Origin: Thioploca ingrica
Lineage (GTDB): Bacteria > Pseudomonadota > Gammaproteobacteria > Beggiatoales > Beggiatoaceae
Direction: 5' to 3'
NCBI GenBank assembly: GCA_000828835.1
Contig: AP014633.1
Coordinates: 2,356,001 to 2,420,000, forward strand
DNA: 64,000 nucleotides
The notes beneath the pieces were generated by a model. It did no database searches. It was not told where the DNA came from and saw nothing but the letters and a program-made list of their open reading frames with translations. This document shows, piece by piece, positions 54,660 to 62,929 of the stretch. The position numbers were made by a program, and so were the translations under genes. Each line of letters opens with the position of its first letter. Within the stretch, counting starts at the first letter, position 1.

Positions 54660-55071
54660 TGCTAAGTGAAAAAGAGACCAAGTTAATAACTTGGTTTCTG
54701 CAAAAATACCTGTAGATAAAAATCCATTCAGATTTGTTCTTGACAAGCCAATGAGCTAGTCATTCACGATGAAAGGCAATGAGAGTGAAGAGGGTTAGAC
54801 TCGGACTCCAGCAACCTTGAACCGTTGCGGGTAGCTTCAGCATTCCGCTTTGAAGGTATTATCTCTTCTTGGGGAAGGTGCTTATTAAAATAATTAAGCC
54901 GCTGTAAGCGTTATGTAAGCAGCGAGCGTCGGATGGGTAGAGTGTAGCAAAACCTATCATTTCCAAGGGGAATAAACCTCTGCCTTAGAAATCGTTTAAG
55001 TTGATGGCCGTGATCCTACGCTCGCTAAACAGCATATGATTTACGGTTACTTTAGCCAGTTTAACGCTTGA
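54660..55071. other. Intergenic region after the tectonin gene
   Basis: It starts with a terminator-like hairpin (54677-54695). A CG-richer block at about 54774-54870 (GACTCCAGCAACCTTGAACC, GGTAGCTTCAGCATTCCG) looks like conserved or structured non-coding sequence but fits no RNA family I know. GGATGGGTAGAG repeat fragments follow at about 54920-54960. Confidence 0.4.
54677..54695 (+). terminator. Terminator-like hairpin after the tectonin gene
   Basis: ACCAAGTT (54677-54684) and AACTTGGT (54688-54695) form a perfect stem, then TTTCTG. The loop of three bases is short and the T-run is weak. Confidence 0.55.
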
Positions 55072-55554
55072 TTAGAAGTGGAAGGTCATTCCACCACCGA
55101 TATATGGCGCACGGCTGGAATCGGTTTCACCGGGTTGCATTGGTGTTAGTGGTGTGCGTGCGCCAAAGTCAAAGGTGACGACCGGAACTTGCGTACAAAG
55201 GCTTTGTGCACGTTCGACCGCACTGTGTAAATTGGCGATGGCTGCAGCCAATTCAGCATAGCGCGAAGCGACCTCAATAACGGTTTCACCTTTCTGCTCA
55301 GTTGGGGCATTCTGAACGGCTTCAATGGCGCGTTTCACGCGTTCTCCAGCGCTCTGGAGACTAGTGCGCGTTGCTTCTGGCGACGGAGCGCGGCAGGTCG
55401 TGCGGGTCGTCTGAATAGTCAGACCAGCAGAAGCTTGTGGACTTGAACCAGTGACCCCGGTGATACCCGCTCGTAAACTAATACGTACTTGCGGAATACC
55501 ATCGTAGGTTGCTGAGAATGAGAAGTTGCCAGCGGTTTCACCAATCAGTTTCGG
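55072..55554 (-). pseudogene. C-terminal gene fragment next to the DUF4157 remnant
   Basis: An open frame without its own start runs about 160 codons from just after the TAG at 55555-55557 to the stop at 55072. It encodes GNFSFSATYDGIPQVRISLR, then TRTTCRAPSPEATRTSLQS, an Ala-rich helical part (VIEVASRYAELAAAIANLHS) and an ending APYIGGGMTFHF. A short in-frame start (MKRAIEAV, GTG at 55338) exists but is not convincing. It probably is the tail of the DUF4157 gene whose start lies immediately upstream in another frame, or of a neighbour joined to it by deletion. Confidence 0.55.
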
Positions 55555-55795
55555 CTACTCGATCCGCTTCCTGTTCATAAATATCCCCCGCCGCTCCTAC
55601 CGATAACTTCGTCTGTAAACGACTTTCTAGCGGGGTATATTCCTCTTTTCTTATCATGAGGTTATTTCTAAATGCGGGGGGGAATTCTGCCGCTGGGGCG
55701 TCGGGGTGGGTTCGAGGGCTAAATTGCGGTTCTATCCAGGTTCGAGTGGATTGGTTAAGGGGTTGTTCCGGTAAGCGCTGAATTGATGTATAATA
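55538..55795 (-). pseudogene. Truncated DUF4157 (eCIS-associated) gene
   Basis: The frame is open from 55795 and ends at TGA 55538-55540. It contains PLESRLQTKLSVGAAGDIYE followed by QEADRVAE, the hallmark of DUF4157 proteins found with extracellular contractile injection systems. DUF4157 normally continues with the HExxH metalloprotease-like part, which is missing. A stop follows almost at once (VAETDW, then TGA). The 5' side is cut next to the transposase remnant at 55814. There is an internal ATG at 55657, but no good ribosome site. The gene is broken. Confidence 0.75.
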
Positions 55796-55813
55796 TTAAT
55801 ATATAAACAGATT

Positions 55814-56849
55814 ATGGACGACAGGTCATCAAGGCGTTACCAAGTAGGACAAAATAGGGAACAAAGGATGTTGTTGCCGCCGAGTATAAACGAGTATGTA
55901 TCTGAAACTAACACGGTCAGGGCGATTGATGCCTACGCTAGAAAAGCTGGAAAAGCAGTTGGCCAAGCTTGAACAAGACATTAGAGAATATCTCGCGGAA
56001 CTTGAAGAAAACAACCGTACTGAGCGAGACATTCCAACGGAAGATGAAGCCTTAGCGGAAAAACTTGAGCGTTTGAAAGCACGTCAAGAACAAACGCAAG
56101 CCCGACTTGAACAGAGGGGAGAAGGTGAAACACCCGTCTCGGAAACCGACCCGGACGCAAGACTATTGAGCAAACGTGGCCAAACTGTCGCCGGCTATAA
56201 CGTCCAGATTGCGGTGGATTCCAAACACAAGCTCATCGGTTGCAGTGAGGTAGTCAACGATGGCAACGATACCCAACAACTCGCGCCCATGGCCATCAAA
56301 GCCAAAGAGACCTTGGAAGTCGAGCCTCTGACAGTGGATGCCGACACGGGTTATGATGACCGTGAACAAATCAAAGCTGGTGTTGATGCCGGAATTACAC
56401 CCGAGGTGCCGCTTGCGGATAAAGAAGCGCAACCGCGAAAAGCAGGGCGTTTGGTGTGTTCAGAATTGACCTTTGATGCCGACAGCTACCGATGTCCGGC
56501 GGGTAATCCACTGAACCGGCAAGGTGGAAAGTACTCTGGAAATCCGCTTCAAAAGCCAGCGTATGTGCCAAAGGTGAACTACGCAAAAAATGCTTGCCGA
56601 AACAAGCCGGCTACCAACAGCTTTATCGCTGGGAGCACGAACATCTTGTTGATGAACACAAACAACGCATGAAAGAAGCTGGCACGAACACATGAAAACT
56701 CGTGCATCACTGGCCGAACACCCCTTCGGCTGTTGGACAAAGTGCGGGCCAAAATGAACTTGCCGGTATTGACCTACAATTTTAAACGGGTGTTGAACCT
56801 CATTGGGATGAGTGCGCTTAAAAAATACCTAAAACAAAGGATAAGGGCC
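55814..56849 (+). pseudogene. Degraded IS1182-type transposase
   Basis: Pieces of one transposase lie in different frames. The start MDDRSSRRYQVGQNREQRML, then LPPSINEYVSETNTVRAIDA, is the family N-terminus (about 55814-55940). After an internal deletion, a central frame (about 55920-56600) holds DARLLSKRGQTVAGYNVQIA and DSKHKLIGCSEVVNDGNDTQ with DADTGYDD of the DDE domain. A further frameshift leads to LAEHPFG and VRAKMNLPVLTYNFKRVLNL (about 56690-56830), the usual C-terminus, lacking the middle GxxHFxMRG part. It is inactive. The element ends were not found. Confidence 0.8.
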
Positions 56850-57022
56850 TATAAGGGCCATAAATCCCTCTTTTTGGACAAATATACACATCAAAACTGG
56901 CATTTTGGAGCTTATTTTGATGTTTTTGTTTTTTCCCATGCCTCAAGGAGTTGTAAAAAACGGGTGACCGGCGGCTTCTTTTACAGTCTCGGAGCTTGGG
57001 AACGAGCCAAAGCCAGGTAGCC
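56850..57022 (+). other. Sequence between transposase remnant and palindrome
   Basis: A frame continues from the transposase tail to 57020 but the product is unlike any protein and reads as chance. This may include the lost right end of the insertion sequence. Confidence 0.35.
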
Positions 57023-57107
57023 AGGTAGGGTGGGCAAAAGCGAAGCGTTGCCCACCATTTCCCCTCAGAGTGGTGGGCAAACCACAAAACGTTTGCCCAC
57101 CCTACCT
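57023..57107. repeat. 85-bp palindromic element with 16-bp inverted ends
   Basis: AGGTAGGGTGGGCAAA at 57023-57038 is perfectly inverted as TTTGCCCACCCTACCT at 57092-57107. An internal GTTGCCCACCATTT/GTGGTGGGCAAAC pair adds further folding. It lies just after the tail-fibre stop at 57118 and could also serve as a terminator. Related copies are near 1351 and 13903. Confidence 0.75.
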
Positions 57108-57117
57108 TGTAGACAGT

Positions 57118-59421
57118 TTATTTAACTAACCATAATTCCACTTCCGCTGTCATTTCACGGATTTTTACCCAAGTCGGTGCGACCGGTTGGCCTTTGAGTA
57201 GCGGCAGTTGGCCGAGTAAGCCGACGCAATTCCATTCCGGGCGGTCTTGGCGGGGAATGTAGGTTTGGGTGGCGTTGTATTGGGGATTGAGTTTGGGAAT
57301 TTTGACGGTGGTCGTCCGACCGGAACTCACCCACACCGGTTGACCTTGTTCGTCTCGCGCTTCTTCTTCGACTGGGTAGGTTTCCATGACGGGAAGGCGG
57401 TGTTTGCCAATGAGGTTCTCGCCTTTGTCGTCGTAGAGGTCGAATTCGTTGAATTGGGGTTCGTCGATTTCTCGGGTCTGATTTTCAGTAATCGTTTTTT
57501 GGCGATAGCGGCCATTTTCTAAAACAACTTCAGTACGAGTGACGGCTTCAGTAATCGTTTTTTTCAGCGTTTGTTGGCGTTCTTTAGTGACGAGGATTTT
57601 TTTGGGGATCATTTCTTCCTGTTGATGTTGGTCAACGAGGGGAGCGCCCAATTCATTTTGTAAATATTTTTTAGGCCATTCGGTGTAAACGCCACCCACG
57701 ACCATCGGGTTAGCGGAGATGATGCCGATGGGGATTTCACCAGTTTTGGCGGGTCGAATTTTGCCGCTGTCAAGGACGACTGCAGTACCGGCGGGAATTT
57801 CTTTACCGCTGAGGGATTCAAAGTATTCGGCGTAGTCGGCGGTGTGGCCATTTAGCTTGCCATTGATGAAAGTATCGCCATTCACGTAAAGGTCGTAGAT
57901 AGAGGGGTCATTAGTATTAATACCGACACCATTGGCAGCGTGGATGAGGAATTGGTAGGAATTGGTAGATTGAAACGGGCGCGGAGAAAGAGGCAAAGGA
58001 ATCGGTGCCGCCGTCGCTGAAAGAGAAAGTCTTGGTAATATCGACCCCCAATTCCCATCAGAATAAACAAAGCTGTAATTGTGGCCTGTTTTAACTTCAG
58101 CGAGATATCCCAGCGCGGTGGAAACAGAGCCACTGGCAGTAGTACTCAATCCCATCGCGGTGGAATAGTCGCCACTAGCAGTGCTGCCGGATCCCATCAC
58201 GGTGGAATAGCCGCCACTAGCGGTGGTGCTTTGTCCCAGCGCGGTGGAAACGTAGCCACTAGCGGTAGTTTCTTTTCCCATCGCAGTAGAATAGTAGTTA
58301 CTAGCGGTGGTTTGATATCCCATCGCAGTAGAATAGTAGTTACTAGCGGTGGTTTGATATCCCAGCGCGGTGGAACGGTCACCACTGGCGGTAGTGCTTA
58401 ATCCCATCGCGGTGGAATAGGTGCCACTGGCGGTGGTGCTAACTCCCAGTGCGGTGGAAGAGTCGCCACTGGCGGTAGTGCTATTTCCTAGCGCGGTGGA
58501 AACGGCACCACTGGCGGTAGTGCTATTTCCTAGCGCGGTGGAGACGCTACCACTAGCTTTGGTGCCATATCCTAGCGCAGTGGAAGCGTAGCCACTGGCG
58601 GTGGTTCTATATCCCAGCGCAGTGGAATAGGGGCCACTCGCCACTGTCCCCTCTCCCAACGCCACACTCCCGCTTTTAACCACTAAACCATAATGCTGAA
58701 CTCCAGTAAAACTCTTATCATCAAAGCTGGGATTAATCTCAACGGCGGTAAGAATATCATTGTTTTGTTGAGCGACTAAGTTATATTTAAGCTTAATGCC
58801 TTGAGGCGTGGTGCTGGATAACACCGGATTGGCTATCGTGCGCTGCTCAACGGCGATGGTTGATTGAGTACCGCCGCTATTTCTTCGTTTTAACTGAGCC
58901 AACAGATAAAAATGATGACCCGCATCCGGTGCTGGCAGTTGAGTGGCATTTTCGGCTACCCGGACGCGCCATTCGCGCTTTTGCCGGACGCAAGTTTCAA
59001 TGCCAATGGCGTTATTGACTAAGTTGGAATCTTCAAGGGCATCGACTTCGCGTTCCCAAATGTCAAGGTACACGAGGTCAGTTCGGGTGGTGTTATTGGG
59101 AGGTAGAGTGAGTGCGGGGACACCGGCTTGAATGGTGTAGTTGAGAATCGCCGGATTGTTGACGATGAAGCCGTTGACGAGGCAAAAACCGGCGCCGATT
59201 TGAAAATCGGGAGGGGTACCGACAATTGTTTGAATTAAAAAAGCATTACTGCCCTGAGCTACGCCGTCACCGACGAAGTTTTTGACGAGGTTTTCAAATT
59301 CAGCGCGGCGGATGTCTTCAGACTCATTCCAATCAGCATCGACCAGGGGGACGCCTTGTTGGAGACGGACGCCGACGTATTGTTTATTCGGATCAAAGGT
59401 GTTTCTAGAAAAGTTACTCAT
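57118..59421 (-). CDS. eCIS tail-fibre-like protein: DUF6519-like start, YadA-head repeats, Peptidase_G2-like region
   Basis: The 767-residue product has three parts. Residues about 1-240 begin MSNFSRNTFDPNKQYVGVRL, followed by QGVPLVDADWNE, as in DUF6519 proteins of contractile injection clusters. About 13 near-perfect 14-residue units (about 254-444), each G-x-x-T-T-A-S-G-x-x-S-T-A-L/M, match the trimeric YadA/Hia head. Then an ADYAEYFESLSGKEIPAGTA and PIGIISANPMVVGG block (about 520-580) resembles Peptidase_G2, the self-cleaving chaperone of trimeric phage fibres. The C-terminal 190 residues are charged. I infer a trimeric fibre for target binding. It is the last gene of the run. Confidence 0.85.
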   Translation of the reverse strand: MSNFSRNTFDPNKQYVGVRLQQGVPLVDADWNESEDIRRAEFENLVKNFVGDGVAQGSNAFLIQTIVGTPPDFQIGAGFCLVNGFIVNNPAILNYTIQAGVPALTLPPNNTTRTDLVYLDIWEREVDALEDSNLVNNAIGIETCVRQKREWRVRVAENATQLPAPDAGHHFYLLAQLKRRNSGGTQSTIAVEQRTIANPVLSSTTPQGIKLKYNLVAQQNNDILTAVEINPSFDDKSFTGVQHYGLVVKSGSVALGEGTVASGPYSTALGYRTTASGYASTALGYGTKASGSVSTALGNSTTASGAVSTALGNSTTASGDSSTALGVSTTASGTYSTAMGLSTTASGDRSTALGYQTTASNYYSTAMGYQTTASNYYSTAMGKETTASGYVSTALGQSTTASGGYSTVMGSGSTASGDYSTAMGLSTTASGSVSTALGYLAEVKTGHNYSFVYSDGNWGSILPRLSLSATAAPIPLPLSPRPFQSTNSYQFLIHAANGVGINTNDPSIYDLYVNGDTFINGKLNGHTADYAEYFESLSGKEIPAGTAVVLDSGKIRPAKTGEIPIGIISANPMVVGGVYTEWPKKYLQNELGAPLVDQHQQEEMIPKKILVTKERQQTLKKTITEAVTRTEVVLENGRYRQKTITENQTREIDEPQFNEFDLYDDKGENLIGKHRLPVMETYPVEEEARDEQGQPVWVSSGRTTTVKIPKLNPQYNATQTYIPRQDRPEWNCVGLLGQLPLLKGQPVAPTWVKIREMTAEVELWLVK
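58090..58660 (-). repeat. 42-bp coding repeats (YadA head units)
   Basis: About 13 tandem copies of a 42-bp unit encode the 14-residue head repeats of the tail fibre. Two neighbouring units (GYQTTASNYYSTAM twice) are identical, showing recent unit duplication. Copy number is likely to vary between strains. Confidence 0.85.
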
Positions 59422-59465
59422 GATAATATTCTCCTCTCATTACAAATGATCTATTTTGAAAATCG

Positions 59466-60020
59466 TTAAAAAGATAAGCGAATAATGCGCGTCAACGTAG
59501 CCGATTCATCCTTATGAATCACCGGATGTATAACGCTGTTAATCATATACGGCGTATCCCCGGAACCGGAATTAAAAATACCAAATAGCCCAAATTCCCG
59601 TAACGGGTAAGTTTTCAATTGGGACGGATTCGGTGGGGGGGGATAGCCGGCGGCTAAAGTCGCGGTGAGTTGTAAACGGGTCGTTGGGGTAGTCACGACG
59701 TTATCTTGGTCATCGAGATAAGTTAAAGTCATGTCACCAACCTCAATGGGCGGTTCGTGGGGATTAACTAGCTTAAAATCACTGGTGGTTGACGTTGGGG
59801 GAGTCTCGGTATTCCATTGAGCATCCCAACTCTCATTACCCTGACCCACCGCGAGGTGATGAATCCCGGTAAACGTATCTTGTTTTATTAAGCCCGCCAG
59901 TAAAATGCGACCATTATCGACAATAGTATTGTGATGCCAGCCGCTGTCGTACAGCAGTTGGTTGGCTGGGCCAGTTAAAATGTCTCTGTATATACCTTTG
60001 ATTAATTTAAATCTCTCCAT
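59466..60020 (-). CDS. Unknown protein of the eCIS run
   Basis: From the ATG at 60020, preceded by GGAGACC, the product has 184 residues: MERFKLIKGIYRDILTGPAN, then YDSGWHHNTIVDNGRILLAG and GIHHLAVGQGNESWDA. I prefer this start to 60074 because of the ribosome site. It has a beta-rich pattern with two conserved-looking Gly turns and a last strand HKDESATLTRIIRLSF. I do not recognise it from sequence alone; the position between baseplate and fibre genes suggests a fibre-attachment or baseplate protein. Confidence 0.75.
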   Translation of the reverse strand: MERFKLIKGIYRDILTGPANQLLYDSGWHHNTIVDNGRILLAGLIKQDTFTGIHHLAVGQGNESWDAQWNTETPPTSTTSDFKLVNPHEPPIEVGDMTLTYLDDQDNVVTTPTTRLQLTATLAAGYPPPPNPSQLKTYPLREFGLFGIFNSGSGDTPYMINSVIHPVIHKDESATLTRIIRLSF

Positions 60021-60120
60021 TTTAGGTCTCCAAGTTAAGTTATTTTTGGGGTGAAATTCGCTACGCTTAACCACCCTATGTTCTACTAACCACCCCCAAC
60101 CCCTCCTTGAAAAGGAGGGG

Positions 60121-60328
60121 AGAGTTTAGGCGGTAGTGTAAAGATCCATTCCCCCTCCTTACCAAGGAGGGGAGAGTTTAGGCGGTAGTGTAAAGATCCA
60201 TTCCCCCTCCTTACCAAGGAGGGGAGAGTTTAGGCGGTAGTGTAAAGATCCATTCCCCCTCCTTACCAAGGAGGGGAGAGTTTAGGCGGTAGTGTAAAGA
60301 TCCATTCCCCCTCCTTACCAAGGAGGGG
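60121..60328. repeat. Four tandem copies of a 52-bp hairpin repeat
   Basis: Each 52-bp unit starts AGAGTTTAGGCGGTAGTGTA and carries CCCCTCCTT ACC AAGGAGGGG, a nine-pair hairpin. The copies are at 60121, 60173, 60225 and 60277 and are almost identical. A variant hairpin (CCCCTCCTTGAAAAGGAGGGG) precedes the array. There is no spacer variation, so this is not CRISPR. It sits between two eCIS genes and could attenuate or stabilise the transcript. Confidence 0.9.
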
Positions 60329-60329
60329 G

Positions 60330-62927
60330 TTAGGGGGTGGTTGCTATCCCAAGATGCCAACTTCTAAACCGAGTAACGAGCGGTGGTTCGGCGCCAAAAT
60401 TAACCGTTCGATGCGCCGCCGTCCACGGATTAGTCCCACCCGCCGTCCAAGCTGTATATAACCAAGTCCATTGAGGAATCTTATCCTGATAATCATCAAT
60501 TAAACCGCTGTAACTGTCGGTCGTCAGCAGATTATTAATTTGGTCAAACCATTGTTCAGCAATCACCTTTTGGCTAATTCCTGCCGGTGCCTGGTAGGTG
60601 TAAACCCATTCGTCGTAAACCCCGAAATCGTTGATAAATAACAGCGGTCGAACGGACAGCGGTAGAAATGCTTTTAAACTGTTTTTTAGCACCTTGGGAT
60701 TGATGGAAAAACCTTGACTACTGGGCGTGAGGTAAATGCCAATCCGACCGCGATCGTATTTATTATTCTCGTAGCTGCCGTAGCGATTGTGACCGGTGTC
60801 AATCGTGTAGCTTTGAAAATCGCCAAATTGCTCCCGTAAACTGCTTTTTGTCTGATTACAAGTATCAACGGTGGTGCAGCCGGCGTAACGAAAATCAGTG
60901 GTTTGCGTTGCGCCATAACGTTCACTTTGATAATTGAGGGATTCGTTGGAACGATAAATAATCCGCTGGGATTCACCTAGTTGGAGCAGCACCGGCGTCC
61001 GCTGAGAATACGGGTCGCGGGTGAGCATTTCGGCGGGTTCGAGCCATGTTTCAGTTGGGGGATCCCATTGCTGCCGCCAGATCGACCAACTGCCGCCGCT
61101 ATAACTACTCCCTCGGTTAGAACTCCAAACCAGTTCAATTTGACCGCTGCTATTCACCACCGCCGCCGGTTCCCGGTCATCGTAAGCCGCTGGCGCATTC
61201 GGCGGTGCTGGGCGCGGTAATTCCTGGGAGTTTCCCCAACCGGGGTTGGCTGAATCGAGAACTTGATAACCGATTTGCCAATGGGTTTGATTGGGCGTCT
61301 GTGCAGTTACCGGTCGGCACGGTGGAATAGTTTTGGCTTCGGCTGGTGCAGCGGCGTCTATGATAACGGCTGGCGTGAGTTGCCGCTCTGACCAAAATAC
61401 CCATAATTCTTTTCTGTCGGGATGAAATAATACGAACAAATCTTGAATTCCTACCGTGCCAGTGGCGGTGCCGGCGGTTGGCGGCAGAAAGTCAGTAGCG
61501 GGCTTGTCCAGGCGCGCATACTTTAATTCCCAACTTGTGGTCGGCTGTTTTTCTAACCAGAATAACCACAAACGCTCGGTATCATCAACTACCGCCGCTG
61601 GTTGTTGTTGTTCCACGGCGTCTTGAGTTGAATCGAACCGATACACCGGTGACCAAGTTTTATCAGCGAGTTGATAGCAGTAATGAATTTGCCACTGACC
61701 TTGCGTTTCATCATAAGCATTCCAAAATACCCACAACTGATTTTGCCAACTCACCGCCGTCGGCTGTTTATTGATAAACGCGGAATTAACGGTCAGCGGC
61801 TGACTGGGGCTCCATTGCTCGTTAGTCAACGTTTTGTAACTGATTTCCCACTGTTGATGTCGCCAGGTATGATAAAATAATCCCGTCATCTCAGTCGTCG
61901 TCACTACCGCCGGGCGACCTTCGTAAGCAAAATCGAGGGATAACAAACTCGCTTTAGAATCAACTAATTCCCACAGATTAAACCGTTCGGGAACATTAGT
62001 GCGCAAAATATTGTAGTGATATTCTTTAATCCGACTTTCCCAACCGAGTAAACGTTTTACCGCCGCTTCCACCGTAGGAATAATGCCAATCGTTCGGTAA
62101 AGCTCCGGTGCTCCGCGAATCTCATTGCGCCAAGTCGCGACGGCTTGATTCCGATCCAATTGCCAACCAATCCATTGCGCTAACAGCGGCAGCAGGCTAC
62201 CTTCAACTTGCTCGCGATCAGACAGCTTTAACAACGCCGTCGCGAAACTGTAAATTTGATCCAACTGCATACCCGGTAACTCGAGCCAACGGCGCAATTG
62301 CCCCAACGTGGGCTCCGCCGCTGCGGGCGAAACCGTGGTATCGTAACGGTGATACAAATTAGGTAACAATTGATAAAGTTGCTCACCGAATTGATACGGC
62401 CCCGTGGCCATCGCGCTGACCCGCTGCTCCGGATCAAAATACGGCTCTGGAAAAGTAAACAGCGTGTAGTAATAAACCGTTTCACTCTGCAGCGGCGCAT
62501 CTTTTACAAAAATTATTTTATATTCATGCACTTGCAAAGTTTTAGTGTCGGTATGATAACTGAATAAATAATCTTGATAATTATCAGTCAGTTGCCATTG
62601 GCGCCAAGGTAGATCGGTTGTTAGCGGCGTTAGCAGCGGCGATTCGGTTAAAATAATTTCCTGATTAAATAATTGCGTCCGCAACTCCTCGCACAACTCC
62701 GCTTGGTCAAGCTTCTCGATACAATCCATTCCCGCTGGCTGCCACGTCAATAGCGCGGACAGCTTCACCTCTTGAACCAATTGACCGTCGGTGAACCGAG
62801 TGGGATGGCTGTGCGTGCCACGCCGAATCTGGATTTGAGAATACAGCGCCGGCTGGGGATTCAGAAAACTGAGATCAATGCGATTGCCCTGCGGATGCGC
62901 GGTGGCAGTTAGATTCAATAAGCGCAT
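60330..62927 (-). CDS. Phage tail protein I-like / beta-propeller fusion (eCIS baseplate)
   Basis: The 865-residue protein has an N-terminal FN3-like part (about 1-180, LNLTATAHPQGNRIDLSFLN), then a tail-protein-I-type domain (about 187-300: LLPNLYHRYD, PLLAQWIGWQLDRN, WRNEIRGAPELYRTIGIIPT, VKRLLGWE). This is followed by a WVFW/WLFWLE-rich propeller-like region (about 335-670), and a C-terminal part of unknown type. Tail protein I sits at the baseplate hub edge of contractile systems. The propeller may bind sugars or proteins. It starts 2 bp after the baseplate-J gene, so they are cotranscribed. The GC content looks higher than in the pil genes, which may reflect transfer. Confidence 0.82.
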   Translation of the reverse strand: MRLLNLTATAHPQGNRIDLSFLNPQPALYSQIQIRRGTHSHPTRFTDGQLVQEVKLSALLTWQPAGMDCIEKLDQAELCEELRTQLFNQEIILTESPLLTPLTTDLPWRQWQLTDNYQDYLFSYHTDTKTLQVHEYKIIFVKDAPLQSETVYYYTLFTFPEPYFDPEQRVSAMATGPYQFGEQLYQLLPNLYHRYDTTVSPAAAEPTLGQLRRWLELPGMQLDQIYSFATALLKLSDREQVEGSLLPLLAQWIGWQLDRNQAVATWRNEIRGAPELYRTIGIIPTVEAAVKRLLGWESRIKEYHYNILRTNVPERFNLWELVDSKASLLSLDFAYEGRPAVVTTTEMTGLFYHTWRHQQWEISYKTLTNEQWSPSQPLTVNSAFINKQPTAVSWQNQLWVFWNAYDETQGQWQIHYCYQLADKTWSPVYRFDSTQDAVEQQQPAAVVDDTERLWLFWLEKQPTTSWELKYARLDKPATDFLPPTAGTATGTVGIQDLFVLFHPDRKELWVFWSERQLTPAVIIDAAAPAEAKTIPPCRPVTAQTPNQTHWQIGYQVLDSANPGWGNSQELPRPAPPNAPAAYDDREPAAVVNSSGQIELVWSSNRGSSYSGGSWSIWRQQWDPPTETWLEPAEMLTRDPYSQRTPVLLQLGESQRIIYRSNESLNYQSERYGATQTTDFRYAGCTTVDTCNQTKSSLREQFGDFQSYTIDTGHNRYGSYENNKYDRGRIGIYLTPSSQGFSINPKVLKNSLKAFLPLSVRPLLFINDFGVYDEWVYTYQAPAGISQKVIAEQWFDQINNLLTTDSYSGLIDDYQDKIPQWTWLYTAWTAGGTNPWTAAHRTVNFGAEPPLVTRFRSWHLGIATTP

Positions 62928-62929
62928 AA

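Noticed and set aside
55072..55338. A stand-alone 88-residue gene starting at 55338
   Set aside because: The frame is open for about 70 further codons upstream with consistent protein-like sequence, so the short start (GTG) is internal to a gene fragment.
56733..57020. An independent 95-residue gene
   Set aside because: Its first third is the C-terminus of the broken IS1182-type transposase; the remainder has no protein-like pattern and runs into the palindromic repeat.
58081..58401. A plus-strand frame of 106 residues with Gly/Arg/Ser/His-rich repeats
   Set aside because: It is the antisense of the 42-bp YadA-head repeats of the tail fibre; open frames arise there from the repeat structure.
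60121..60328. CRISPR-like array
   Set aside because: The units are joined without distinct spacers, and no cas genes are present; it is a simple tandem hairpin repeat.
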